This document shows, in pieces, positions 24,397 to 33,639 of a stretch of 64,000 bases of DNA; within the stretch, counting starts at the first letter, position 1, and each line of letters starts with the position of its first letter. Source of the stretch: Pseudomonadales bacterium (GTDB lineage: Bacteria; Pseudomonadota; Gammaproteobacteria; Pseudomonadales; Azotimanducaceae). The translations under genes were made by a program, and so were the position numbers. The stretch covers positions 433,943 to 497,942 of the forward strand of contig WLWP01000002.1 in NCBI GenBank assembly GCA_012103505.1. The letters are read 5' to 3'. The notes under the pieces were generated by a model. The model did not search any database, was not told the origin of the DNA, and saw only the letters and a list, made by a program, of their open reading frames with translations.

Positions 24397-24933
24397 TTAG
24401 CGTGCCGCTGTCAAGGCTGGCCAATCGGACCATTTTGAAATTGGCTGACAGTGGTCGTCGACTTTCCGTGCTATCCAGTGCAGGTCATGCATAGCACCGT
24501 CACGTTCGAAGAAATCGCGGTCTTTGGAAATTTGGTCAAAGCCCATCGCTGTAAAAAACTTCAGCGCGCCTATGTTGTGACCCAGCACTCGTCCATAGAG
24601 CGCTTTCAGTTCGCGTAACGCAGCTTCCGAGAGCATCCACTCCATCGCTTGTCGACCGTATCCCATGCCCCAATAATCAGGCTCTCCGATGACAATATAG
24701 AATTCGCCAACCGCCTGGCGCTGCGGCACCCATCCCAGGTGTCCGACCGGCTTGTCATCAACTTCCATAATCCACGCAGAACCCATATCGACGATCTCAC
24801 GCCAACTAGGACCAAATTCTTCCCGAGACTTCGTCTGATAAGGATCAGGGCTATCGACTGCCCAAACCACTTCGTTGTTGATCCACTTCAAGACCGTGTC
24901 TCTGTCGGCGATAGCCGCAGTTCGAATTCTCAT
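24397..24933 (-). CDS. GNAT-family N-acetyltransferase
   Basis: 178 residues. MRIRTAAIADRDTVLKWINN opens an RimJ/RimL or AAC(6')-like GNAT domain. EFYIVIGEPDYWGMGYGRQA is the CoA-binding strand-loop-helix, and GRVLGHNIGALKFFTAMGFD completes the fold. Substrate unknown. Start chosen at ATG 24933 behind GGGGGAAG; the ATG six codons earlier lacks a ribosome site. Confidence 0.82.
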   Translation of the reverse strand: MRIRTAAIADRDTVLKWINNEVVWAVDSPDPYQTKSREEFGPSWREIVDMGSAWIMEVDDKPVGHLGWVPQRQAVGEFYIVIGEPDYWGMGYGRQAMEWMLSEAALRELKALYGRVLGHNIGALKFFTAMGFDQISKDRDFFERDGAMHDLHWIARKVDDHCQPISKWSDWPALTAAR

Positions 24934-25051
24934 TAGATTCGCTTCCCCCATGTAGAAAGAGTAGCAACGATCGGCGTTTTCGGAAGGTCGGTGAGCGATT
25001 TTAATGAAGTTTCTTTGCTAAGATTTGCTTGATTCGTTCAGGCGTTGAACT

Positions 25052-25798
25052 ATGGCCACTCGCTATGATGAGCATCACGACTTCTACCTGTCATTTGTCG
25101 ATCGACTCGGAACAACTCCGGGACACCGCGCGAGCCTAGGCGCGCTTCTCGATGCCGCAGGTGATCTGCACGGTCAAACGGTCTGCGATCTCGCCTGTGG
25201 CGAGGGTTTCCTCTCTCGCATCCTCGCAAGCCAGGGCGCACAGGTGTATGGCTTCGATCTGTCAGACGCGCTCATTGCATCTGCGAAAGAGCGATCAGAT
25301 CCTGCGATCCAGTATGAAGTGCAAGATGCGGAACAGCTGGAAGGGGTTGCCAGCGACTTTTTCGATACCGTGATTTGTCACCTCGCGGTCATGGACATTG
25401 GCGACCTCGATGCATTCTGTACAACCGCAAATCGAGTACTTAAGCCAGGCGGGCAACTATTGATCACGCTTCTCCATCCTTGTTTTGAGACGCCCTTCGA
25501 TGCCAGCACAGGACCTTTGGTCGAAACGGACGAGGAGAACAATTTCCGAGCGTTAAGAGTGATGAAGTATCGGTCTGAAGGCTTCTGGCGGTCGGATGGG
25601 ACTGGGGTGCGCGGGCGTGTCGGTGCCCATCATCGATACCTATCGACCTACATCAATACGCTCATCAATTCTGGATTCCAGATCGAGCAGCTCTTGGAGC
25701 CATTCCCTGAAGAGATCTCCGAGGATCGCTCGATTGAAATCCAATGGTCTGAGCACATCCCACGATTCATGACGATCTGCGTCCGCAAAACCAATTAG
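25052..25798 (+). CDS. Class I SAM-dependent methyltransferase
   Basis: 248 residues with motif I VCDLACGEGFLSRILASQGA (about 47-66), YGFDLSDALIASAKER (motif II) and VICHLAVMDIGDLDAF (motif IV region), then LKPGGQLLITLLHPCFE. A Methyltransf_11-type core with a C-terminal extension. The acceptor is not predictable. It stands alone upstream of the GntR operon. Confidence 0.85.
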   Translation: MATRYDEHHDFYLSFVDRLGTTPGHRASLGALLDAAGDLHGQTVCDLACGEGFLSRILASQGAQVYGFDLSDALIASAKERSDPAIQYEVQDAEQLEGVASDFFDTVICHLAVMDIGDLDAFCTTANRVLKPGGQLLITLLHPCFETPFDASTGPLVETDEENNFRALRVMKYRSEGFWRSDGTGVRGRVGAHHRYLSTYINTLINSGFQIEQLLEPFPEEISEDRSIEIQWSEHIPRFMTICVRKTN

Positions 25799-25865
25799 GC
25801 AGAACGGGCACTCCCGCACAGTTTTCCAAAGTATCGGTTTACACAGCGAGTCGGAGCAATTACCG

Positions 25866-25889
25866 TGTGTATTACTGTATTGATACACA
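25866..25889. promoter_or_regulatory. 24-bp inverted repeat, likely GntR (YtrA-type) operator
   Basis: TGTGTAT at 25866-25872 is repeated inverted as ATACACA at 25883-25889 with a 10-base centre, 20 bases upstream of the GntR start codon. YtrA-subfamily regulators bind GT-rich arms separated by about 10 bases and autoregulate, so this fits well. Confidence 0.6.
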
Positions 25890-25908
25890 TATAGAAGCAC
25901 ATACAGAA

Positions 25909-26286
25909 ATGTTCAAGATAAATCCAAACGCAGCATTGCCGATCTACCAACAGATTGTCGATCAGGTTCGGCGCCAAACCGCCAGCGGTCAGCTGCAACC
26001 CGGTGACCCCTTACCATCCGTCCGCAATCTCGCTGCGGAACACACGATTAACAGCATGACCATTAGCAAAGCTTACTCACAACTCGAAGGGGAAGGTTTA
26101 CTTGAACGGCAACGCGGCAAAGGAATGGTGATCGCCAACAGTAGTCAACTTGCTAACAAGAAAGACAGGCTCAAAGAACTAGAAGCCTCAACACAACAAT
26201 TAGCATTAGCCGCTCGGCAGCTCGACCTGAATACACAGGATGTTGTTAACGCCGTAACCCAACAGATGGAGCGTACCGATGACTGA
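25909..26286 (+). CDS. GntR-family regulator, YtrA subfamily
   Basis: 125 residues. NAALPIYQQIVDQVRRQTAS, PGDPLPSVRNLAAEH and MTISKAYSQLEGEGLLERQR form the GntR winged helix (residues 8-75). A short helical tail (about 80-125) replaces the usual effector domain, as in YtrA. The start is ATG 25909, since the longer reading would translate through the operator. It overlaps the ABC ATPase gene by 8 bases. It most likely represses this exporter operon. Confidence 0.88.
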   Translation: MFKINPNAALPIYQQIVDQVRRQTASGQLQPGDPLPSVRNLAAEHTINSMTISKAYSQLEGEGLLERQRGKGMVIANSSQLANKKDRLKELEASTQQLALAARQLDLNTQDVVNAVTQQMERTDD

Positions 26287-26992
26287 AGCAGTTCTAGACA
26301 TCAACAATCTAACGAAACACTACAATGGTGTCACAGTGCTCAAGGGCATATCGACACATGCAAAGGCGGGCCAGGTGATTGGCTTAGTCGGCCTCAACGG
26401 CGCAGGCAAAACCACACTACTTGAAACCGCTCTCGGTTTCACGCTACCAGACGAAGGCGCTACAGAGGTGTTCAACGTACCAAGCGCACGACTTGGCGCA
26501 CACCCAAACCGAGCCAAAATTGGATTTGTTCCTCAGCAGGATGAACTATTGGGCTCCTATACAGGGGTTGCTTATCTCGATCTGATCAGCGAGTTCTACC
26601 CGAATTGGGATAGTGCCACGACCCAGCGGTTGATCCACGAGTGGCAAGTGCCGATGGATCGATCAATCAACAAACTGTCGCTCGGTGAACGACAAAAACT
26701 ATCGATAATCTCAGCCCTTGGGCATCAGCCAGATTTCATTGTGCTCGATGAGCCTGTAGCGAGTCTCGACCCTCTCGCACGACGAAAATTTCTACTCGAG
26801 ATTGTCAATCTCGCAGCAGATCGAGGCGCGACCGTGATTTTTTCGACCCATATCGTCACGGATCTTGAACGGGTCGCAGAACGTATTTGGTTACTGAAAA
26901 ACGGTGAGCTTATCGTCGATGAGCCTCTAGACGAACTCAAAGAAAAACACCCCACGTCCCTAGAAGGGTTCTTCCTGGAGCTACACCAGTGA
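26279..26992 (+). CDS. ABC transporter ATP-binding protein
   Basis: 237 residues. Walker A GLNGAGKTT (about 38-46), Q-loop VPQQDEL, signature LSLGERQKLSII, Walker B PDFIVLDEP, D-loop SLDPLARR and switch His in FSTHIVTDLE are all intact. It is of the YtrB/CcmA-like exporter type. It overlaps both the GntR gene (8 bases) and the permease gene (4 bases), so the three form one translationally coupled unit. Confidence 0.94.
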   Translation: MTEAVLDINNLTKHYNGVTVLKGISTHAKAGQVIGLVGLNGAGKTTLLETALGFTLPDEGATEVFNVPSARLGAHPNRAKIGFVPQQDELLGSYTGVAYLDLISEFYPNWDSATTQRLIHEWQVPMDRSINKLSLGERQKLSIISALGHQPDFIVLDEPVASLDPLARRKFLLEIVNLAADRGATVIFSTHIVTDLERVAERIWLLKNGELIVDEPLDELKEKHPTSLEGFFLELHQ

Positions 26993-28368
26993 CCGCGTTG
27001 TTAATGCTCGTTAAGCATTACTACGTTTGGCACCGCGCAATCGCATTGTCGTCAACCACAGGCTCCACTTTGCTTGGCGCAGCCTTACTTGGCGCGCTTG
27101 CACTAGACACAAACAACATCCAAACATACGGCATCATTGTGACTACTGCCGCGATCGGCACGACCTTGTGCATCGGTGTGCCAGTCTTTTTTGCACCGCG
27201 CGGTTTGATTGAACTCGTAGACAGCAGACACTTCCAGTTCATCCCTAGGTTCTTTATCTGGACGGGCGTCGCCGCTCTACTGTTCATCGCATTAGTATCT
27301 CTTAGTAGCGCGCTTGTGATATCACTCAACAGTGGGGCCAGCGGTAACGAGTTTGTCGCTTTCGCACTAGGCTTTTTTGCCTTTCTTACAACCTATCTAT
27401 TCTCCAGTTGTTGGGCCATCCGCTCACGTCTCCTGCCTGGTTTCGTCATCACATTCGTTGGACTCTTTAGTCTTGCGGCTGTGTACCTCCCTGTGATTCG
27501 GGACGGTGGCGGACTGCCACCACCTGTGTCCTACCTCATTCTGCTCGCCACAGGCATGCTCTGGGCGATCGCCTTCTTTCGCCTACATCGACATGTACCA
27601 AGCAACGGTCGTACACCAGACCATGCGGCCATCGCGCGCAAGTGGACGAACCGCGCGATCCAGGCAATCGCCAATCTAAGTGCTGAGACGGCCTTGTTAG
27701 GCTATCCGGTCACCTGGGGAGAACGTTTGAGGATCCTATCGACGACGATATTGATCGTTCCTTGCGTCATTGCCGTTTTATCAACGGCGAGCATTGTGCT
27801 GATGAAAAGCCTCAGCCCCGGACTCAATATCGAACTTGGAGCTGGTGAGGCGTTTTGGATTACCTTCATGTTGGGCAACGCAGCCAATACATCAATCGCT
27901 GGAAACTGTGCCGGTATGGCTACACGTTCTCGTGCACTTTGGTTGCGGGGCTATGACCGCCAGTCCACTTGGACACTCTTAGAAAAAGTGATGATCGCGG
28001 GGCTACTCTGCTCGGCGGTTTTACTCGCCACCGTTTGGCTCCTAGCAGACATTAGCGGTCTCGAGGGCTGGTATTTCTGGGTATTAACAATGTGTCTCAC
28101 GGCCGCTTGGAGCTACCTAAGTCTCGCCACAAGACTCAGCCAAAGTTGGCGGGCGCTTGCACTCCCCGGACTAATTTTATCAGGCGTGTTGTTCTATGCC
28201 GTGTGGTTGGCTAACCCTGTGCTCATCTGGATTTGCACGGCTTCCTACTTGCCGCTTGCAGCCTACTATCGCTATCGCGCACGTACCGAGTTTCACACCG
28301 TGAACTGGCAGATCAATCGACCGTCCCTACGCGAACTCGACAAGCGTAGCTTGATCTCTCTCTGGTGA
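26989..28368 (+). CDS. ABC exporter membrane subunit
   Basis: 459 residues with 10 to 12 hydrophobic segments spread along the whole length and no soluble domain. There is no strong family motif, which is usual for ABC-2-like permeases under YtrA-type regulators. Gene order and the 4-base overlap with the ATPase assign it as the partner permease. Substrate unknown; homologous systems respond to cell-wall-active compounds. Confidence 0.75.
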   Translation: MTALLMLVKHYYVWHRAIALSSTTGSTLLGAALLGALALDTNNIQTYGIIVTTAAIGTTLCIGVPVFFAPRGLIELVDSRHFQFIPRFFIWTGVAALLFIALVSLSSALVISLNSGASGNEFVAFALGFFAFLTTYLFSSCWAIRSRLLPGFVITFVGLFSLAAVYLPVIRDGGGLPPPVSYLILLATGMLWAIAFFRLHRHVPSNGRTPDHAAIARKWTNRAIQAIANLSAETALLGYPVTWGERLRILSTTILIVPCVIAVLSTASIVLMKSLSPGLNIELGAGEAFWITFMLGNAANTSIAGNCAGMATRSRALWLRGYDRQSTWTLLEKVMIAGLLCSAVLLATVWLLADISGLEGWYFWVLTMCLTAAWSYLSLATRLSQSWRALALPGLILSGVLFYAVWLANPVLIWICTASYLPLAAYYRYRARTEFHTVNWQINRPSLRELDKRSLISLW

Positions 28369-28382
28369 GCCTTCGCTAAGGC
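28369..28382. terminator. Short hairpin between convergent genes
   Basis: GCCTT-CGCT-AAGGC lies directly after the permease stop and covers the stop of the convergent antiporter gene. The stem is only 5 bp, so it is a weak terminator candidate. Confidence 0.25.
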
Positions 28383-29710
28383 ATGATGCCGTCGTAACCA
28401 CTATTCCAAAGCAGGTGGACCCAAATGCTGGCTGCATAACCAATGGCGATAACTGGCATCCATTTTAGATGCCCAAAGAACGTATAGAGACCGCGCGCTT
28501 GTCCCATTAAGGCCACTCCAGCGGCAGAACCTATCGACAGCATGCTGCCACCCACCCCGGCGGTGAGAGTGACCAGCAACCACTGCGTCACGTCCATCGT
28601 CGGATTCATCTGCAGCACAGCAACCATAACCGGGATATTGTCGACGATCGCCGAAAGGATACCGACCAGCGAGTTGGCGATCGTGGGACCTAGATCGATG
28701 TACATATATTGCGCTGCCATCTCTAGGTAACCGATAAAACCTAGACCACCGACGCACATGATAACGCCAAAGAAAAACAGCAACGTATCCCACTCAGCGC
28801 GCGCTACTTCCCTAAAACTATCGAACGGCTGCACATCACCTGCTTGACCGTAGCCTGCGCGGTCGTATTCGGTCGGGATATGGGTTCGGTTTAAGTAATG
28901 ACCAAAGATCTTTAAGTACGCGAGCCCCGTCATCATCCCGAGGAAAGGCGGTAGGTGTAGAAAGTTATGAAAAGAAACGGCAGTCGCAATCGTACAGGCG
29001 AACAAAAACATAATTCGCTTGGCGCCTCGCTTCATCAGAATCTCTTCTGAGGCAGTAACTTCAGGTATGGCTTTATCTACAGCAAAAGACATCACTACGG
29101 CTGGAATGACATAGTTCACAACGGACGGTACAAAGAGAGCGAAGAACGTCCAGAAGTCTAAGATGCCGCGCTGCCAAACCATCAGCGTAGTAATGTCACC
29201 AAACGGACTAAACGCACCACCCGCGTTGGCTGCAACGACGATGTTGATACAGGCTATGGCTATGAATTGACGATTGCCCTGCCCCACAGCTAGAACGACC
29301 GCACACATCACCAAAGCAGTCGTTAGGTTGTCGATAATGGGCGAGAGAAAGAAACTGATGATGCCCGTGATCCAGAAAAGCTGGCGGTAGCTGAACCCAC
29401 GTTGCACAAGCCATGCGCGTAGCGCGTCGAAAACCTTCCGTTCACTCATAGCGTTGACATAGGTCATCGCTGCCAACAAGAAAAGGAAGAGCTCGCCGAA
29501 TTCGACCAAGAACTCTTTGACCGCGTGCTCTACTTCATGATTTCCCGAACCCGCGTATTGAAATGCGACCAAGGTCCAGATGACCCCCGCACCCAAAATG
29601 ACAGGTACGGATTTTCTGAGGTGAGTGAACTCCTCTGCAATGACCAATGCATAGGCAATGACAAAGGTTGAGATAGCAGCAAAGCCTGCCCAGTGTGCAG
29701 TCAAATCCAT
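28376..29710 (-). CDS. nhaD: NhaD-type sodium:proton antiporter
   Basis: 444 residues with 11 to 12 helices of the ion-transporter superfamily. The motifs FFLSPIIDNLTTALVMCAVV and VAANAGGAFSPFGDITTLM in the first half and GILSAIVDNIPVMVAVLQMN with GVGGSMLSIGSAAGVALMG in the second are the repeated NhaD half-site signatures. Exchanges Na+ (or Li+) for protons, consistent with a marine host. It is monocistronic. Confidence 0.92.
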   Translation of the reverse strand: MDLTAHWAGFAAISTFVIAYALVIAEEFTHLRKSVPVILGAGVIWTLVAFQYAGSGNHEVEHAVKEFLVEFGELFLFLLAAMTYVNAMSERKVFDALRAWLVQRGFSYRQLFWITGIISFFLSPIIDNLTTALVMCAVVLAVGQGNRQFIAIACINIVVAANAGGAFSPFGDITTLMVWQRGILDFWTFFALFVPSVVNYVIPAVVMSFAVDKAIPEVTASEEILMKRGAKRIMFLFACTIATAVSFHNFLHLPPFLGMMTGLAYLKIFGHYLNRTHIPTEYDRAGYGQAGDVQPFDSFREVARAEWDTLLFFFGVIMCVGGLGFIGYLEMAAQYMYIDLGPTIANSLVGILSAIVDNIPVMVAVLQMNPTMDVTQWLLVTLTAGVGGSMLSIGSAAGVALMGQARGLYTFFGHLKWMPVIAIGYAASIWVHLLWNSGYDGIMP

Positions 29711-29884
29711 GTCTTCCTCCCCCGATAGCCTTCGTTAGCTCTGCTGCCTTGTTAGGCACATACTCAGAACCACGTTTAGACCTTAAAGTTTTCGGATGTA
29801 GTGCTCCCTCATACGAGATTACACTACCAACTGCGGTTTAGGACTACACATCTAAGTATTTGTTCACTAGATTTTTCTGTCATT

Positions 29885-29899
29885 ATTGAACCGTTCAAT
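29885..29899. promoter_or_regulatory. Perfect 15-bp palindrome upstream of the SDR gene
   Basis: ATTGAAC-C-GTTCAAT is perfectly symmetric and ends 15 bases before the SDR start codon, overlapping where the transcript leader begins. The sequence is typical of TetR-family sites. The cognate regulator is not adjacent. Confidence 0.55.
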
Positions 29900-29914
29900 G
29901 TAAGGAGAGGACAG

Positions 29915-30664
29915 ATGGCAAGTGGCACAGCACTCATAATTGGTGGCGGGCCGGGCATCAGCGCAAGCTGCACGCGTTTATTCAGTGACCAAGGCATGAC
30001 CGTCGCAATGGCGGCAAGAAAACCAGAGAAATCCGCCATGGTCCGCTTGCAAGCAGATCACGGCGCTGCTCTCTATCAATGTGACGCGAGTGACCCAGCT
30101 TCGGTGAGAGAACTGTTTGAGAGCGTCAGCAAGGATCACGGGCGAATTTCGCTCGTTGTGCACAACATCGATGGCCGATCCCCCGACATCTTCCGCAAGG
30201 CGATCACAGAAGCAGAGCCAGAGCTTGCGCTCAGTGTGCTAAAAAATTCCGCATACAGCGCCTTCCTGGTAGGTCAACAAGCCGCCAAACACATGCTAGC
30301 GCAAGACCTAGACGAGACCGGCCAGCGCGGCACAATCATATATACCAATGCAAGCGCGGCGTTTAAAGGTTACCCAAAGAGTGGTGCATTCGCGATGGCA
30401 TCCCACGCTAAATCAGGCCTTGCCGAGAGCATGGCGCGAGAGTTGGGACCGCAGGGTATCCACATTGCTCACGTACCTATCGACGCGGCGATTGGTTGGA
30501 CTCAGGAAGATGGGACTCGGGCTCATCGACTCGCTGGAACTTCGGTTGATGACAACATGGCTGATCCGGATCGCATCGCCGAAACGTATTGGCACCTGCA
30601 CCAACAACACCGTTCTACCTGGACTTTTGATGTGGTTCTACGCCCATGGGTCGAAACCTGGTAG
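29915..30664 (+). CDS. Atypical SDR-family protein lacking the catalytic tyrosine
   Basis: 249 residues. IIGGGPGISASC is a modified SDR dinucleotide motif, as in the GAGPGLG subgroup, and VVHNIDG replaces the NNAG motif. At the active site the frame reads GAFAMASHAKSGLAESMARE: the Lys is present, but the residue four before it is Ala, not Tyr. Related atypical SDRs share this, so the protein may be a binding protein or use different chemistry. The start is ATG 29915 behind AAGGAGAGG. Confidence 0.82.
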   Translation: MASGTALIIGGGPGISASCTRLFSDQGMTVAMAARKPEKSAMVRLQADHGAALYQCDASDPASVRELFESVSKDHGRISLVVHNIDGRSPDIFRKAITEAEPELALSVLKNSAYSAFLVGQQAAKHMLAQDLDETGQRGTIIYTNASAAFKGYPKSGAFAMASHAKSGLAESMARELGPQGIHIAHVPIDAAIGWTQEDGTRAHRLAGTSVDDNMADPDRIAETYWHLHQQHRSTWTFDVVLRPWVETW

Positions 30665-30676
30665 GCGCAAACCGCA

Positions 30677-31015
30677 ATGTCAGAGATTGATGACTTTTTG
30701 GGCCAGTTTGAGGTGACCGGTAACGTCGCCCAAGCGCTGCGGGAGTTTGTTAAAGAAACAGCCCCCGGGTGCTCCGAAACCTTGCACCTTGGTTGGAAGG
30801 TCATCAGCTATGGCGATAAAAAGAAGTTTTGCGCGATCGCGCCCCACGCAAAATGGGTCAATCTGCAGTTCCACAATGGTGCGAGCCTGACGGATCCGGA
30901 AGGGCGGATGGGTGGTACGGGCAAGTCAATCCGCCACATGAAGGTCGCTTCCTCCGACGAACTCGATGATTACCTGAGTACACTGATCAAAGAGGCGATT
31001 TCAGCCTCTACCTAG
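30677..31015 (+). CDS. DUF1801 domain protein
   Basis: 112 residues. The DUF1801 (YdhG-like) pattern is clear: a helical N-terminus, TLHLGWKVISYGDKKKFCAI, VNLQFHNGASLTDPEG and KSIRHMKVASSDELDDYLST. The function of the family is not settled. It follows the atypical SDR by 12 bases, so probably belongs to the same transcript, and its end overlaps the convergent PhyH gene by 4 bases. Confidence 0.85.
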   Translation: MSEIDDFLGQFEVTGNVAQALREFVKETAPGCSETLHLGWKVISYGDKKKFCAIAPHAKWVNLQFHNGASLTDPEGRMGGTGKSIRHMKVASSDELDDYLSTLIKEAISAST

Positions 31016-31779
31016 GACTGCGCAGGGCGCGCGACGAACTCTGCGTTCACGATATTGGCAGCAGCACCCAAGCCCAGCCACTGCGTCATCTGTGCGGACA
31101 ACCCATCCTTAGTTTGATCGCTCAATAGAACATTCCAATTCACTTGAGGGCGTAAAAAAGGTGCGGTGTAGTAGCCAAACAATAGCGCCCGATCTTCATT
31201 CGTCGTCGTGTTCTCCCCCGACGTGTGCCACAGCCGTCCTTCCATCACAATCACATCGCCCGCGCTAGTCTCAAAGGGTTGCATATGGTGTTGAAAATCC
31301 TCGGGCAGGTCGGATTGGTTCTGTAGCCGATGGCTCCCTGGCAAATATCGTGTCGCACCGTTCGCCTCATGCACATCGTCCAAACACCAGATCACGTTCA
31401 TCGACCATCGGTGCAGCCAAGGACCAGGAAAGACAACGGCCAGATCGGAATGCGGGACCATGGACTTGGCACCCGGCCGAGCAATGTTCGCGGTAAAATT
31501 GGAGATGAGAAACTGCTCGCCAAGTGTTGTCTGAACCGCATCCAGCGCCGTCGGATGTTGGATGAGATCGACAAAGACAGGATCAAGATCGAGAAGGTTA
31601 AAAACGCGAACATTAGCCTCGTTGGGATCAAGGCCGCGAATAAAAGTAGGCGAACCACGTCGCTCGCTTTCAGCAGCAGCCGCCCAAAGCTTCTCTTTAA
31701 CTTCCGTCGCGCGCGCTCGAGTCAGCACACCATCGACAATGCAAAAGCCCTCTTTTTCCAGCGCGTCGTGATCTATCAA
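31012..31779 (-). CDS. Phytanoyl-CoA dioxygenase (PhyH) family protein
   Basis: 255 residues. HSD of MVPHSDLAVVFPGPWLHRW gives the first iron ligands and GRLWHTSGENTTTNEDRALL the distal His; the following Arg would bind 2-oxoglutarate. Fe(II)/2-oxoglutarate hydroxylase of unknown substrate. The only in-frame start at the right place is TTG 31779 behind GGGAGAGG. A second, only distantly similar PhyH gene is at 52893. Confidence 0.87.
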   Translation of the reverse strand: MIDHDALEKEGFCIVDGVLTRARATEVKEKLWAAAAESERRGSPTFIRGLDPNEANVRVFNLLDLDPVFVDLIQHPTALDAVQTTLGEQFLISNFTANIARPGAKSMVPHSDLAVVFPGPWLHRWSMNVIWCLDDVHEANGATRYLPGSHRLQNQSDLPEDFQHHMQPFETSAGDVIVMEGRLWHTSGENTTTNEDRALLFGYYTAPFLRPQVNWNVLLSDQTKDGLSAQMTQWLGLGAAANIVNAEFVARPAQS

Positions 31780-31840
31780 CCGCCTCTCCCGTAAGCCCTA
31801 AGTATGCCCCCAAAACCGCCCCCATCTCTAGTAAAGGAAT

Positions 31841-32074
31841 CTAGTAAAGGACACACACAAAATCAGGCTCACATTCCATTACAGCCAAACGCCATTCCGA
31901 CGGGGCGCTCAAGCGCACCCGGAGCTACGCGCCTTCCAGGTTCTGCTAATTAGCAACTTTCAGAATAAGGACACACACGATACTGGGCGCACGTTCGCTG
32001 GCAGACAATGGCGCAAATCGTTGCGAGCGATTGCTGGCAGACGTAGGGCACAAAAAGTGTGTGTCCTTTACTAG
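31841..32074. mobile_element. 234-bp MITE-like element with perfect 18-bp terminal inverted repeats
   Basis: CTAGTAAAGGACACACAC at 31841-31858 is exactly inverted at 32057-32074. A partial internal copy (AAGGACACACACGA) is at 31967-31980, and an extra CTAGTAAAGGA unit lies 13 bp outside the left end (31828-31838). Inside are direct GCTGGCAGAC repeats and no open frame. Nothing else in this 328-bp gap (31780-32107) is supported. It is probably mobilised by a transposase encoded elsewhere; the GTGTCCTTTA-type ends recall elements moved by IS200/RAYT-like enzymes (inference). Confidence 0.65.
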
Positions 32075-32107
32075 CTCTTCCTTCGCTAGCTAATTTCTAG
32101 ATCTCAA

Positions 32108-33202
32108 TCAGACCCGGCCACGGAGGATCACGTTGATACGTTCTGATGGGTTGTCTGGATCCTGTGCGACGCAAGTCAGCATCACTGGGGCATTCGCCGC
32201 GAGACTCGTGTTGGCCATACAGGCCAAGTTACCTTGCAGTCCGCCTCGCTCGATCGTACCCGTGATCACTCCTGGGTCTGGGAAATCCAATGTCCCGACA
32301 AGGTTAATCTGCAGTTGATCGATCGAGGTACCGAGCTCGACATCATCCAGAACATCCGCTGTGCACAAACCAGCTGCACACGCGACGACGACCGGTTGAA
32401 TGGTGTCTCCTGCGGATCCAAAAATCAGCCCAGCGTATTCATTATCCAGATCGCTGATCGCAGGTAGCGTCGCTTGCGGCATAGCAAAGATAATCGACGA
32501 CTCCGAGTCAGAATCAACATTAGTGTGTACGAGCGCGCCACCGGATCTGGTGAGATACATTTCAGCATCGTCCACTTGCATCATGCCCTCGGCGCATACA
32601 CCCTGGTCGAGATCCACGTTAACCCCACCCGGAAATCCGTCTACCAAAGCGTGTTGAGCCGGGAGCGAAGCTTGGCCCGTTTCAATGTCATACGAAAAGA
32701 CACCGAAGAACTCTTGATCGGCATCAGTCGCGTCAGCATCGTCCCTCGACTTCATGATGATCCAGTTGCCTACGAAGTCATTCGTTGGACATTCTCCAGC
32801 CATCACCATGCTAATGAATTCGCTGGACGAACCCGCAGGCTTCAAGAAGTAAGCAAAACCAGGGATCTCTATCCCCCACGCTTCAGCCCCTGCTGACGGC
32901 GCACCATCTCCTGTTGCATCCGAGACCACCAGACTCATGAACCCATTCGCCTGCTCGCTGTAGACGCCGTTGACAGTGAGTGACACAGGCGCTGTCATCG
33001 ACTCACGTCTCTCAATCGTGAATGAACTATCCGGATTTAGAACGACATCCCATCTAGACCCAGGACCGCTGTAACGCGTCGGCGTACTTGCCGGGTCCTG
33101 CCCAACCGGGTTGGCAACATCACTACTGCTTGAGCTACTTCCGCCACCACACGCAACACAGATCAGCGCGATCACACTCGCGCAAAACATCCTTATCTTC
33201 AT
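32108..33202 (-). CDS. Putative lipoprotein
   Basis: 364 residues. A signal peptide ends in the lipobox VACGGG (Cys near residue 18), followed by a Ser-rich linker, so it is probably anchored in the outer membrane. The mature part is beta-rich and acidic with several Cys; I see no known domain. It is bordered by the MITE-like element on one side and by a duplicated regulator fragment on the other. Confidence 0.75.
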   Translation of the reverse strand: MKIRMFCASVIALICVACGGGSSSSSSDVANPVGQDPASTPTRYSGPGSRWDVVLNPDSSFTIERRESMTAPVSLTVNGVYSEQANGFMSLVVSDATGDGAPSAGAEAWGIEIPGFAYFLKPAGSSSEFISMVMAGECPTNDFVGNWIIMKSRDDADATDADQEFFGVFSYDIETGQASLPAQHALVDGFPGGVNVDLDQGVCAEGMMQVDDAEMYLTRSGGALVHTNVDSDSESSIIFAMPQATLPAISDLDNEYAGLIFGSAGDTIQPVVVACAAGLCTADVLDDVELGTSIDQLQINLVGTLDFPDPGVITGTIERGGLQGNLACMANTSLAANAPVMLTCVAQDPDNPSERINVILRGRV

Positions 33203-33324
33203 TGTGCTTCCTTTGCATCTTCATTCGATAATGTCGATGAACCTTAGAAGCCTGACCAGACAACGGGTATCCGTCTTAAGGCTGAAGCAGATATTTTTGT
33301 GGCTTAGATCACATGGGGAACGCA

Positions 33325-33510
33325 CACTACCCGCGTCGCCGTCGGCCGCGAGTCAAGAAGCTTGGCTATGACTCTTGAGTAGACCCAATTGCCGAGCCCG
33401 ATGTACACACGCAGTTCTACTCCCGTCTAGAGCACCAAACAGGGCTTTAACGTCGGACTACTCGCTATTTGTTTGTTGCTTATACCTGTGGCGACCAATT
33501 CTAGAACAAT
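33325..33510 (-). pseudogene. Duplicated, decayed 3' end of the LuxR-type response regulator
   Basis: These bases align with 36440-36653, the end of the intact response-regulator gene plus about 28 bases beyond its stop. Identity is high around AGTCAAGAAGCTTGGCTATG (near 33351 and 36466) and ATTTGTTTGTTGCT. The left copy has a 3-base gap and one of about 25 bases and cannot be translated as the regulator. The rest of the 33203-33639 gap holds no supported gene. Together the two copies form imperfect direct repeats around the TIR island. Confidence 0.8.
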
Positions 33511-33639
33511 ACTGGAAGCAGGCTAACGTAATACCATTTCGCGGCGAAGGGCAGCCTGGGGCTGTGGATTCAACCAGTCGCTCGCGACTAGTTGGTATTT
33601 CCAATAAGCTGCCTAATCCAGGGTTCGGGGAGTGATTTG

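Noticed and set aside
31780..32107. CRISPR-like array from the repeated ACACACAC segments
   Set aside because: Only three copies, one inverted, with unequal spacing; terminal inverted repeats of a small mobile element fit better.
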